NCBI GenBank assembly: GCA_016181565.1
Contig: JACOZA010000072.1
Location: forward strand, 1-13,098
Source of the DNA: Candidatus Sungiibacteriota bacterium
GTDB taxonomy: Bacteria > Patescibacteriota > Minisyncoccia > Sungbacterales > JACQCQ01
Direction: 5' to 3'
Length of the DNA stretch: 13,098 nt
This document shows, piece after piece, positions 1 through 6,777 of the stretch. The notes beneath the pieces were generated by a model. It worked only from the letters and a program-made list of their open reading frames with translations, searched no databases and was not told where the DNA came from. Within the stretch, counting starts at the first letter, position 1. Every line of letters starts with the position of its first letter. The translations under genes and the position numbers were made by a program.

Positions 1-1786
1 GTTGAAGCAGTAGTGGAAATAGTTAGGGTTGATGTGCAGGTCGGAGTGCAGGAGGTGGGGCTGAAAGATGATGATGCACCAGCGGGCAGACCAGAGGCAG
101 AGAAAGAAATAGATTGGGACGTTCCGGAACTCAAAGTTGCGGTGAGGGTGTTTAGGCCGGAGTTGCCTTGGACAACAGTAATGCCCCCGCTTGTGGAGAG
201 AGAGTAGTTAAGGGTTGGAGGTGGGGGGGGTGGTGGGCCGCCGCGGTAACTCAAGAATTTCGATTCCGCGAAATTTAAGACATTGATAAGCGGCTGATAG
301 TCTTTCCAGCAGCCGATGGGGCCTCCGCATCCTCGAGTCGGGGAAATTCCGAGGCCATCATCTTTTATTGTGACATACCCCATCATCCCTCCCGTATCGC
401 CAATGGGCCATATATAAGTAGTAAAGAAGTTCTGCAGATCAAGATCGGGAGTAACGCTATTTGCGTCAGGGATTTCAGTATAGATTCCGACAGGAGTTTT
501 ATTTTGATAGCGGTTGATATATGTTGCACGAATCCCACCCGCTCCGGTGCTTCCGTAAGTAATGCGCTTCGGATAAAGCGTTGCCAGCTCATCAAGAATG
601 CTCAAGCTGACATCAATCCCGCCGTTATCCGGATCAGGAACCTGGATCTGCCCCATATTCATTTCAAAGCGCTTTTGAGGGAACGATTCGGAAAAAACAT
701 TAGCATTTGATTCGTAATACCACTTTAGGTTCCGGGCGATATCGTTATTGGAATAGTTCAATTGTTGCCATAATGCAATCATAGATGGGCTTGCCGGCAT
801 CTCACCCGTCCTGCTATTGGTCGGCATGGATACGGTATTGATCTTCGGATTTGTATCATACCGATCTCCCATAGTTTTAATTGCTTGCCAAAGCCGACAT
901 GAATATTGAGGGTCCCAACGGAGGAATTTATCATCATCGGGATTTTTTGCATTAGGAAGTGTCTCAACTCCTTCGTTGGCCCAGGTAGGCACTTGAGGAC
1001 CGTATGCAGAACCGCCATGTTGAAGAACCATCCGGATGAATTTACTTGAACCGAGTTTTGGCTGTTGTGCGTCGCGCTGAAGAATCTCGGCCAATTGATC
1101 ATCTATGCCGTACCCTTTGCCATTTTTCTGGAATGACCATATATATTGATTGGGAGATGGTTGCAGTTCATCCCACTGTTCTAGGACCCTGATGTTCCGA
1201 ATATAATCTTTATTCCATGCATCATATTTTTCGGAGTCAAGAGATCTCCATTCCCCCGCAAGCTGAAGGCCAAACCATTGTTTGGAGAACGTAAATGCAT
1301 TGGCTGGCGGAGAGGGAGTGGAAACGGTAAATACTGGAGACACCGATTCAACTCCTTGCGAATCTTTGTTCCAAACCCGAACGTAATACAACGTACTGGG
1401 AGTAAGATCTGTGAGGCATAAGTCATTTCTCGTCGACGCAACTTTCGTATAATTAACCGGCGACATTGAAGTGAGCGGGAAAAAAGATCCTTCTCTTGTG
1501 TTTCCAATAAAAGGAGTGGTCTTATATTCAACACTCGCATACATTGGTGAAGCAGTACTCCAGGTGACAGCTACAACCTGACTAGTCAGAGATCGCAGGG
1601 TGATATTTTGCTGCGTCTGATAAACTGCTGCGGTCTGCAACGTTGCGGCTGGTGACCCTCTCTGATCGATCCGTAGCCAATGAAACAGTGGATCAGGAGC
1701 CCTCATCGCCGCATAGGCAAAAATCATAACGGCAACTAACAGGAGTACCGCAACAGATGGTGGGCTATAGAAAGAATTCGGTTTCA
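1..1786 (-). CDS. Large secreted/surface protein: FN3-like plus glycosidase-like region plus Ig-like repeat (partial, 3' end outside window)
   Basis: The minus frame from the ATG at 1786 stays open for 595 codons to the window edge, so the C-terminus is missing. Residues about 11-28 form a hydrophobic signal/anchor (SVAVLLLVAVMIFAYAAM). Residues about 60-160 look like a fibronectin type III domain (VVAVTWST...ASVEY...LTPSTLYYVRVWNKDS). Residues about 165-480 resemble a (beta/alpha)8 glycosidase of clan GH-A or a beta-galactosidase-like family (VLEQWDELQPSPNQYIW, IRMVLQHGG, VPTWAN, WDPQY, MGDRYDTNPKI). This assignment is by eye and I cannot name the catalytic acids with certainty; the Glu in RTGEMP is one candidate. 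A linker with seven prolines (about 515) leads to a Ser/Thr-rich Ig-like repeat (SFSPTSCTPTCTSTLTIS). Probably cell-surface carbohydrate binding or hydrolysis. No Shine-Dalgarno precedes the ATG, and an attenuator-like hairpin sits just upstream. Confidence 0.85.
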
Positions 1787-1804
1787 TGCGTGAGAGTTCG
1801 AGAA

Positions 1805-1842
1805 TAAAAACGAAAAAACATCCCGCCTTCCTGGAATGTTTT
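1805..1842 (-). terminator. Terminator-like hairpin in the leader of the surface-protein gene (attenuator candidate)
   Basis: Read on the minus strand, AAAACATTCC (1842-1833) and GGGATGTTTT (1824-1815) pair over 10 bp with one G.U, around an 8-nt loop. TTTTTT, CG and TTTTT follow. This is a textbook intrinsic terminator. It lies between a good promoter (1958-1986) and the start codon at 1786, so it either ends readthrough from tktC or attenuates the surface-protein gene. A GGAGG at about 1852 has no start codon close downstream and could be part of an alternative fold. Confidence 0.7.
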
Positions 1843-1957
1843 ACTGTCTTCCTCCTTTTCAATTTTCTGACTATCTATGATGGAAGAAACCGCACTCCAT
1901 TCTTGGCGTGAGTTCTTTCCCTAGAATGAACCGCCTGGGGCCCATTTTCTATTTCAT

Positions 1958-1986
1958 ATTATAAGCTGACTGGAGCCACTAATCAA
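1958..1986 (-). promoter_or_regulatory. Sigma70-type promoter for the surface-protein gene
   Basis: On the minus strand, TTGATT (1986-1981) and a perfect TATAAT (1963-1958) are separated by exactly 17 nt. The predicted start near 1950 gives a leader of about 165 nt, which is long enough for the attenuator described at 1805-1842. It lies just downstream of tktC. Confidence 0.7.
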
Positions 1987-2019
1987 CAGTAAACTGTGGA
2001 TTGGGAAAGTTAACCATAA

Positions 2020-3030
2020 TCAGTCTCTTTTGCGCTCACGTACGCGTTTAACCGCCTCTAGAATGTGCTTAACTCCCATCCCAAAGCGCTCGATGAGCTC
2101 GGAGGGTTCTCCTGACTCACCAAACCGGTTCTGGACGCCAACAAATTCCATTGGCACTGGATAATTTTTTGCGAGTACTTCTGCGACCGCTGAACCCATC
2201 CCCCCCGCAACCTGATGCTCTTCGACAGTCACCATAGCACCCGCATCCCTTGCTGCCTCGATAATAGTTTTTTCATCCATTGGTTTAACAGAAGGATTAT
2301 TGATAACCCGCACGCTTGTTCCCTCTTTTTCAAGCTCTGCCGCGGCAAGAATAGCATTGTGCACCAGTGGACCGCATGCGACAATCGCAACATCGGGTTT
2401 TCTTCCATCGGGTTCTGCCCAAAAAACATACGCCTTGCCAATTTCGAAGGGCGTTTCAGCGGTGGTGAATACGGGAGTCTTTTCACGCGCAAATCGCATA
2501 TAGACCGGGCCCACGAATTTCCCCGCCGCCACCGTAACTTTGCGCGCCTCCTCAACATCGCAGGGCACCAGCACAGTCATATTGGCGATCGGCCGAGTAA
2601 TCGCGATGTCTTCAATGGCCTGATGCGTCGCCCCGTCCGGCCCAACAGAAACACCCGCATGCGCTCCGGCAATTTTTACATTCCGCTCGTTGTAGCAAAT
2701 CGTTGTTCTAATCTGCTCCCAATTTCTGCCGGGAGAAAACATGGCGTAAGAAGAAATAAATGGGACCTTACCGACAGCCGCCAGGCCCGACGCTACCGCA
2801 GCCAGATTCTGCTCCGCCACGCCAATTTCCAGAAACCGCAGAGGAAACTTTTGTTGGAAGAGAAGTGTTCGCGTCGACTCCGTTAAGTCGGCGCAAAGCG
2901 CAACTACGTTCGGATTTTCCTCCCCTGCACGGACAAGACCTTGCCCGTATCCATCTCTCGTTGGGCGCTGTTCAATACTCTGAAAATCTAGAATATTTTC
3001 TACAAGTTTAGCCCTCAAATTTATTGGCAT
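2020..3030 (-). CDS. tktC: Transketolase, C-terminal subunit (pyrimidine-binding plus C-terminal domains)
   Basis: This 336-residue half-transketolase pairs with the N-terminal subunit at 3830-4720 to move two-carbon units between ketose and aldose phosphates, with thiamine diphosphate (ThDP) as cofactor. Visible signatures are LEIGVAEQN with the glutamate (E73) that activates ThDP, FSPGRNWEQIRTTICY, and HAGVSVGPDGATHQAIEDIA. A C-terminal domain (VRVINNPSVKPMD, VEEHQVAGGMGS, FGESGEP) follows. I start it at 3030 because MPINLRAKLVENILDF matches both the family start and the stub at 3320-3430. A longer in-frame start at 3117 would only run through the end of the GIY-YIG gene. There is no Shine-Dalgarno. 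The first 29 codons are AT-rich (about 39% GC by hand count) and use AGG, AGA, ATA and CTA, unlike the rest; they appear to be a replacement segment. Confidence 0.95.
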   Translation of the reverse strand: MPINLRAKLVENILDFQSIEQRPTRDGYGQGLVRAGEENPNVVALCADLTESTRTLLFQQKFPLRFLEIGVAEQNLAAVASGLAAVGKVPFISSYAMFSPGRNWEQIRTTICYNERNVKIAGAHAGVSVGPDGATHQAIEDIAITRPIANMTVLVPCDVEEARKVTVAAGKFVGPVYMRFAREKTPVFTTAETPFEIGKAYVFWAEPDGRKPDVAIVACGPLVHNAILAAAELEKEGTSVRVINNPSVKPMDEKTIIEAARDAGAMVTVEEHQVAGGMGSAVAEVLAKNYPVPMEFVGVQNRFGESGEPSELIERFGMGVKHILEAVKRVRERKRD

Positions 3031-3042
3031 AGGTCTTGTCCG
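2930..3042. repeat. 12-bp inverted repeat bracketing the replacement 5' end of tktC
   Basis: CGGACAAGACCT (2930-2941) and AGGTCTTGTCCG (3031-3042) are perfect reverse complements. The outer copy abuts the tktC start codon (3028-3030). The inner copy covers codons about 30-33 (the stretch encoding QGLVR), so the two arms enclose exactly the recoded 29-codon segment. In mRNA the arms could pair over an 88-nt loop and hide the region just before the AUG. Confidence 0.85.
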
Positions 3043-3050
3043 ATAAACCT

Positions 3051-3320
3051 TTACCCTCCCAACTTTTTGGATTGATAACAATTCTTTAAAGTTCTTCTGA
3101 CCCAATTCTTGCCCCATCCTGTTTTTAAGAACTGCTCCCGCATAGCTGCATCGTATTTATTCTGATGGGCTTCATAGTAAGCAAGGGTAAAGGGGCAGCG
3201 AAGTCTAGTGGCAAAGACCTTGCCGGAGTTGTGCAAAGTTACACGATTTCTTAAATCATTAGTCATACCCACATACAAGTCATTATCCTTCTTACTCCAG
3301 AGAATGTACACGTACCACAT
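3051..3320 (-). CDS. Small free-standing GIY-YIG endonuclease
   Basis: An 89-residue single-domain GIY-YIG protein of the UPF0213/YhbQ-like type. YVYIL at residues 3-7 is followed by YVG at 16-18, DLRNRV with the catalytic arginine at 22-27, H30 in LHNSG, E50, and the metal-binding glutamate in AMREQFLK (E62). All key residues seem present, so it is probably active. The family is known to nick or cut DNA; the substrate here is unknown. It lies between the two transketolase halves. Its ATG overlaps the TAA of the upstream tktC stub by one base (TAATG), implying translation by reinitiation. Its stop codon directly follows the right arm of a 19-bp inverted repeat, so the last six codons lie in the repeat. 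It may be the nuclease of a small mobile cassette. Confidence 0.92.
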   Translation of the reverse strand: MWYVYILWSKKDNDLYVGMTNDLRNRVTLHNSGKVFATRLRCPFTLAYYEAHQNKYDAAMREQFLKTGWGKNWVRRTLKNCYQSKKLGG

Positions 3321-3340
3321 TATCCAAAAAGTTGGGAGGG
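3054..3340. repeat. Perfect 19-bp inverted repeat bracketing the GIY-YIG gene
   Basis: CCCTCCCAACTTTTTGGAT (3054-3072) and its exact reverse complement (3322-3340). The arms fall at the gene's edges: one starts a single base upstream of the ATG, the other ends directly before the stop codon. The pair could be the ends of an inserted unit, or an RNA stem enclosing the nuclease message. Confidence 0.95.
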
Positions 3341-3430
3341 CGAGCCATGCCCATTGCGCGTGGGCTTCTGTTCAATCGAGTCAAGATCTAACAGGTTTTT
3401 AACGAGATAAGCTTCAGGATTGGCCGGCAT
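3320..3430 (-). pseudogene. Truncated 5' stub of a transketolase C-subunit gene
   Basis: A 36-codon frame begins with MPANPEAYLVKNLLDLD. Its first 29 residues align without gaps to the first 29 of the intact tktC (18 identical, including the run SIEQ-PTR), but only about 51 of 87 bases match. The stub is GC-richer (about 49%) and so resembles the neighbouring host genes. Homology stops at 3341, exactly where the 19-bp inverted repeat begins. Seven unrelated codons then run into a TAA that overlaps the GIY-YIG start. I read it as the original beginning of tktC, cut off by insertion of the cassette and now acting as a short translated leader. A remnant of a tandem duplicate is the alternative. 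Confidence 0.85.
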
Positions 3431-3455
3431 AAAAATTCACATGAGTTCGTAGTCT

Positions 3456-3698
3456 TTATTGCGATTCCGGCATCTTTGAAGACTTTTCAGACTCTGGCGG
3501 GGGAAGCTGACGTTTTTGGTTTTGATAACGAAAGCGGGAGTGCACAATATCCACTTGTTCACCGCTTATCAGATCACTCAAAATAATCGTATCCAGGGAG
3601 GAATTGTGTATCAATAATGTCAGAAACGACGAAAACAAAATAAAAACCGTAAAATACAATTTAGTCTCGGCTGATTTTGTATATGGATTAAAAGACAT
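3456..3698 (-). CDS. Small membrane protein, unknown
   Basis: 80 codons starting MSFNPYTKSAETK. One hydrophobic segment (about 14-35, LYFTVFILFSSFLTLLIH) is followed by a short polar domain ending in a Pro/Glu/Ser/Lys-rich tail. I recognise no family. There is no Shine-Dalgarno, but a plausible promoter (TTGAAA, 16 nt, TAGAAT) ends only about 10 nt before the ATG, so the message would be nearly leaderless. It sits between the transketolase halves, 25 nt upstream of the tktC stub. Coding status is moderately supported. Confidence 0.5.
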   Translation of the reverse strand: MSFNPYTKSAETKLYFTVFILFSSFLTLLIHNSSLDTIILSDLISGEQVDIVHSRFRYQNQKRQLPPPESEKSSKMPESQ

Positions 3699-3708
3699 AG
3701 CAGATGAA

Positions 3709-3736
3709 ATTCTAATTTTAAATTCTCAATTTTCAA
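3709..3736 (-). promoter_or_regulatory. Promoter candidate upstream of the small membrane protein
   Basis: Minus strand TTGAAA (3736-3731), 16 nt, TAGAAT (3714-3709). The surrounding 3710-3830 stretch is very AT-rich and holds imperfect inverted copies of an AATTTTCAATTT-like motif (near 3713-3740 and 3800-3826), so chance matches are likelier than usual. The promoter would serve 3456-3698, the stub, the GIY-YIG gene and tktC. Confidence 0.4.
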
Positions 3737-3829
3737 TCAATTCACAATTGGCTAATTTTTTCAGACTCTATAAATGAGGCACTGCAACATTCATTGGAAA
3801 TTTAAAATTGTAAATTGAAAATTATCGCC

Positions 3830-4720
3830 CTACTGGTGCTCGCTCTGAATCTTCCCTCCAAGTGTGCGGAGCTCTTCAAGCGCCACGCGGGCCTGCTCGC
3901 CTTTGGGTGGCGCTCCCGACACATCGCCGGCATCCGGCGGCACGCCATGCCACTCGAACCGGCGCTCCATAAAATCCACCCCCTTGCCGGGAATGGTGTG
4001 AGCGACAATCATTGTCGGTTTCTCATAAATGGCCTTGGCTTCTTCGACGGCGTTCACAATCGCCTCAAAATTGTGTCCATCAATTTCAATCACATGCCAA
4101 TTAAAGGCTCGATATTTAGCCGCCAGCGGCTCAAGCGGCATTACATTCTCGGTATAACCATCAATCTGAATATTGTTGCGATCTACAATCGCAATTAAAT
4201 TATGCAGTCGCTCCTTTCCCGCAAGCATCGCCGCCTCCCAGGTATTGCCAGCATCGTGCTCGCCATCCGACATCAAACAATAGGTCCAGTTTAATTTCTT
4301 GTCCATACGAAGCCCTAGTGCCATGCCGACAGCTTGTGATAGCCCGGAGCCTAAGGGGCCAGACGTTGTTTCAAGCCCCCGCAGTGCCATCCGATGCGGA
4401 TGCCCCTGCAGGCGTGTGCCGAATTTACGCAGAGTCTTCAACTCTTTCACTGGGAAATAGCCCGCATGGGCCATGGTGGCATAGAGCACCGGACAAATAT
4501 GCCCGTTCGAAAGCACCAACCTGTCTCTTCCCTCCCAATCGGGATTTTTGGGGTCGTGCGCCAAAATATGAAAATAGATAGCGGTAAAAACATCAGCCAT
4601 GCCCAAAGGCCCGGCCGAATGCCCGCTACCGGCCGCCACCAGCATCTCGATAATCGACTGGCGGATTTGATTCGCCATCTCTTCTAAAAATTTTATCTTG
4701 TCTTCGTGTAAATGACTCAT
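3830..4720 (-). CDS. tktN: Transketolase, N-terminal (ThDP diphosphate-binding) subunit
   Basis: A 296-residue N-terminal half of transketolase, acting with the C-subunit at 2020-3030 in the non-oxidative pentose phosphate pathway. Family residues visible are H34 in GSGHSAGPLGMAD, H74 in SNGHICPVLYA, TSGPLGSGLSQAVGMA (119-134), the ThDP/Mg motif SDGEHDAGNTWEAAM (D152) with the matching Asn in IVDRNNIQIDG (about 182), and HTIPGKGVDFME (241-251) followed by a conserved WHG. The usual GDGE is SDGE here. Start: ATG at 4720 with AGGAAA about 10 nt upstream. In most genomes with split transketolase I would expect the C-subunit to follow directly. Here about 800 bp of extra material intervenes. A possible promoter with a flanking inverted repeat lies at 4783-4819. 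Confidence 0.96.
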   Translation of the reverse strand: MSHLHEDKIKFLEEMANQIRQSIIEMLVAAGSGHSAGPLGMADVFTAIYFHILAHDPKNPDWEGRDRLVLSNGHICPVLYATMAHAGYFPVKELKTLRKFGTRLQGHPHRMALRGLETTSGPLGSGLSQAVGMALGLRMDKKLNWTYCLMSDGEHDAGNTWEAAMLAGKERLHNLIAIVDRNNIQIDGYTENVMPLEPLAAKYRAFNWHVIEIDGHNFEAIVNAVEEAKAIYEKPTMIVAHTIPGKGVDFMERRFEWHGVPPDAGDVSGAPPKGEQARVALEELRTLGGKIQSEHQ

Positions 4721-4782
4721 AAATTCAGTTTTCCTGCCCGCCTAAGTTTTCAGCAGAAAATTTTGGAGGGTCGTCGTGGAGA

Positions 4783-4819
4783 TGAGGCATGACCAACTTT
4801 ATTGTATCGCAATGCCTCA
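4783..4819 (-). promoter_or_regulatory. Possible tktN promoter with operator-like inverted repeat
   Basis: TGAGGCAT (4783-4790) and ATGCCTCA (4812-4819) form a perfect 8-bp inverted repeat. It encloses a minus-strand TACAAT (4806-4801) that would suit a -10 element. The corresponding -35 is poor. A regulator or an RNA hairpin at the transcript start is possible. Confidence 0.35.
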
Positions 4820-4832
4820 AAAAGGCGAATTC

Positions 4833-4968
4833 ACCCCGTTACAACCCGGAAGCTCCAGCCTTCAGGCTGGAGAGGAAAAGAAAGTTTTAGAAAGGGCTGG
4901 ACAGAAGCCACGGCTTTACCCCGTTAGACAATCTGTCTAACGGGGCGAGGGCCGGGTTGTAACGGGGT
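4833..4968. repeat. Composite palindromic element (outer 17-bp arms with three inner hairpins)
   Basis: Outer arms ACCCCGTTACAACCCGG (4833-4849) and its exact reverse complement (4952-4968). Inside are CTCCAGCC/GGCTGGAG around TTCA (4853-4872), AAGCC/GGCTT (4905-4916), and CCCCGTTAGACA/TGTCTAACGGGG around ATC (4919-4945). There is no open frame inside. The layout resembles non-coding palindromic elements with subterminal hairpins (REP-like, or remnants of IS200/IS605 ends), but no transposase is present. The inner 27-nt palindrome has a relative at 11101-11127. Confidence 0.8.
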
Positions 4969-4983
4969 TCACATTGAACCAAC

Positions 4984-5006
4984 AAAATGCCTCCGCTGGG
5001 GAGGCA
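4984..5006 (-). terminator. Intrinsic terminator after the two-helix membrane protein gene
   Basis: Minus strand TGCCTCC (5006-5000) and GGAGGCA (4994-4988) pair over 7 bp around a 5-nt loop and are followed by TTTTGTT. It lies about 20 nt past the stop codon at 5025. Confidence 0.75.
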
Positions 5007-5024
5007 CTTCGGGAAGATAGCGGT

Positions 5025-5273
5025 TCATTTTCCGGCCATCTGATGTTGACACCAATGGTGCTTGGACATTTTGGCGCCAAGTGAAAGCACGCCTGTCACC
5101 AGTGCCGTCCAGTACCATGTCATGTAGGAAACTCCCCAGAACTCGCCGCCCTGCCAGAGCGCGGCAACGCCAGCCAGAAACGAAAGAAGGCCAATGATCC
5201 ATAGAATCTTCCCTCCCACCGGCATCCAGCAGCAGCCCCAGTGCATTTTATCGTGCGGTCCTTGATCCATCAT
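5025..5273 (-). CDS. Small two-helix membrane protein, unknown
   Basis: 82 residues starting MMDQGPHDKMHWGCCWMP. Two hydrophobic segments (about 23-40 and 47-66) are flanked by His/Cys-rich ends (HDKMHWGCCW near the start, KHHWCQHQ near the end), which could bind metal; that is inference only. I do not recognise the family. TAGGT lies upstream of the ATG as a weak ribosome site. A TATAAT on the minus strand (5325-5320) gives a possible promoter with a leader of about 40 nt. A terminator follows at 4984-5006, so it is likely a single-gene unit. Confidence 0.75.
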   Translation of the reverse strand: MMDQGPHDKMHWGCCWMPVGGKILWIIGLLSFLAGVAALWQGGEFWGVSYMTWYWTALVTGVLSLGAKMSKHHWCQHQMAGK

Positions 5274-5388
5274 ATAAATTACCTAAGTTTAACATCTAAA
5301 AAGCCGACCTTTGCAATTAATTATATTGTAGCATTATCCAGATTAATTTCATTCTCGGACTAACAGGTATAGTGATACGAAAAATTAC

Positions 5389-6672
5389 CTAATATATCTG
5401 TTGTAATACCTCATCACTCCAACAATTGCCTAGTTTATCTTTAGAGCCGGGAATTCCGGCAAACGCGCCTCGGGGAATTTGATACCAGCATGAAAAGCCC
5501 GATCCGCATTCTACATTGCTCGCGCACATTGTTTCAATAAATTTAAAAGTTGACAAAATCTTCCGCATCAAGCTCAATTCTTCCTGATTTGATGCTACAT
5601 CATCCCGACTATCTATAAAAAGACTTCCCCTAAAAGAAAGTATGACCGTACCCCGTCCTAGCGGGATATGCACTAGCCATTCTCTAACACCCATAACTTC
5701 GTTAGCTCCTAAATGAGATTCTTTCCCGCCGACAGCGATTCCCTCAAACGGCAAAGAAAGAATGGTCGCATCGAAGGATTTTTTAATCTCCGATAAATTA
5801 AATGGCTTTGAGGGGAAATAATAAATATTGATGCCAGCATCGTTTGCCATACATCTCCCGGCACCATTGTACTGTCCGCCTTCACAATAATAAAAATATT
5901 TCTGCGATCCATCCGGACTCATACGCTCTTCAAGATAAGGAGGATACTTCACCTCAAGCCCATACTTTTCATTTCGATAGGTTTTCCAAGTTGAGATGTC
6001 CATAGTTGAGGCTGGGGTAAACATCTTCACGGTAGTCAAAATTGCGTCAAACAAACTTTCTACTTCTCCGTCTTGAGATTTTTCATATGATCCCCAACCG
6101 TTGTTTCTATAGCTAATTGCTGCTAATTTGCCGTTCACGATAAAACAATAATCAATCGAAAAACGGCCAGATCCTATTGATTCTTTTCTTTTAAAAAAAT
6201 CGATGCCATTTACGGTGATGATTTTATTTTCCAGCATTTCTACATCTCCGAACTGACTGCCACACGGCGCAGTAACAGCATAATCTTCACTGAGATTAAA
6301 ATTGCCTCTAGACAAAATCGCTATTTCGAATCCGATACTTGCAGAGGAAAAAGTTACAGTATCATCAAGTTTATAATCATCGGTTATTTGTTGCGGCCCC
6401 TGTCCTAAAAAAGCAAAATTGCTTGGATATCGTAGCTCAAACCCATACTTCTCATTGCGATAGGTTTTCCAGGCGGAAGTATCGATTGAGCCTGTCTTTT
6501 TCTGCTTAATTTCGGCGATTTGCTTTTCCGCCTCTTCTGCGCTCGCGAGATTCGCCTTTTGCTCTTTCGCCTCTTTGACGTAAAATCCGATGCCGGTGCT
6601 TAAAGCGAGAAAAACCGCAATCGCGATAATAGCCTCGAATATAACGAAACCGTTTTGCTTATGCAATTTCAT
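5389..6672 (-). CDS. Prepilin-like anchored protein with two tandem PsbP-like/YP-motif domains
   Basis: 427 residues. The N-terminus has the form of a type IV prepilin signal: basic MKLHKQNG, cleavage expected after G8, then FVIFE with the +5 glutamate and a hydrophobic helix (about 9-31). A charged, probably coiled-coil stretch (33-58) follows. Two copies of one domain then begin at W68 (WKTYRNEKYGFELRYP) and W229 (WKTYRNEKYGLEVKYP). The repeat is also visible in DNA near 6441-6473 and 5957-5989, which suggests a fairly recent or gene-converted duplication. Such modules are frequent in surface-anchored CPR proteins and are similar to PsbP-like folds. The C-terminus is Cys-rich (CASNVECGSGFSCW). 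No strong Shine-Dalgarno. A 12-bp palindrome (6707-6718) lies upstream. Confidence 0.88.
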   Translation of the reverse strand: MKLHKQNGFVIFEAIIAIAVFLALSTGIGFYVKEAKEQKANLASAEEAEKQIAEIKQKKTGSIDTSAWKTYRNEKYGFELRYPSNFAFLGQGPQQITDDYKLDDTVTFSSASIGFEIAILSRGNFNLSEDYAVTAPCGSQFGDVEMLENKIITVNGIDFFKRKESIGSGRFSIDYCFIVNGKLAAISYRNNGWGSYEKSQDGEVESLFDAILTTVKMFTPASTMDISTWKTYRNEKYGLEVKYPPYLEERMSPDGSQKYFYYCEGGQYNGAGRCMANDAGINIYYFPSKPFNLSEIKKSFDATILSLPFEGIAVGGKESHLGANEVMGVREWLVHIPLGRGTVILSFRGSLFIDSRDDVASNQEELSLMRKILSTFKFIETMCASNVECGSGFSCWYQIPRGAFAGIPGSKDKLGNCWSDEVLQQIY

Positions 6673-6777
6673 GGCACTTGTATATTTTCTATATCACTAT
6701 TCGCCTATTCGCGCGAATTAGAGAATGTAAATTTTATCATTTGGCTGTCTGTCATATGCCGTTCGCCATGAGCTTAG

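Noticed and set aside
383..1540. Several minus-strand frames of 70-119 codons
   Set aside because: They are out-of-frame shadows of the single long frame running from 1786 to the window edge.
2215..2886. 223-codon open frame on the plus strand
   Set aside because: It lies wholly antisense to tktC, which has all its family motifs; composition is not protein-like and there is no ribosome site.
3031..3117. Upstream start for tktC at 3117
   Set aside because: It would add 29 residues made of out-of-frame GIY-YIG sequence; the start at 3030 matches the stub and the family.
3815..4198. 127-codon plus-strand frame
   Set aside because: Antisense shadow of the N-terminal transketolase subunit.
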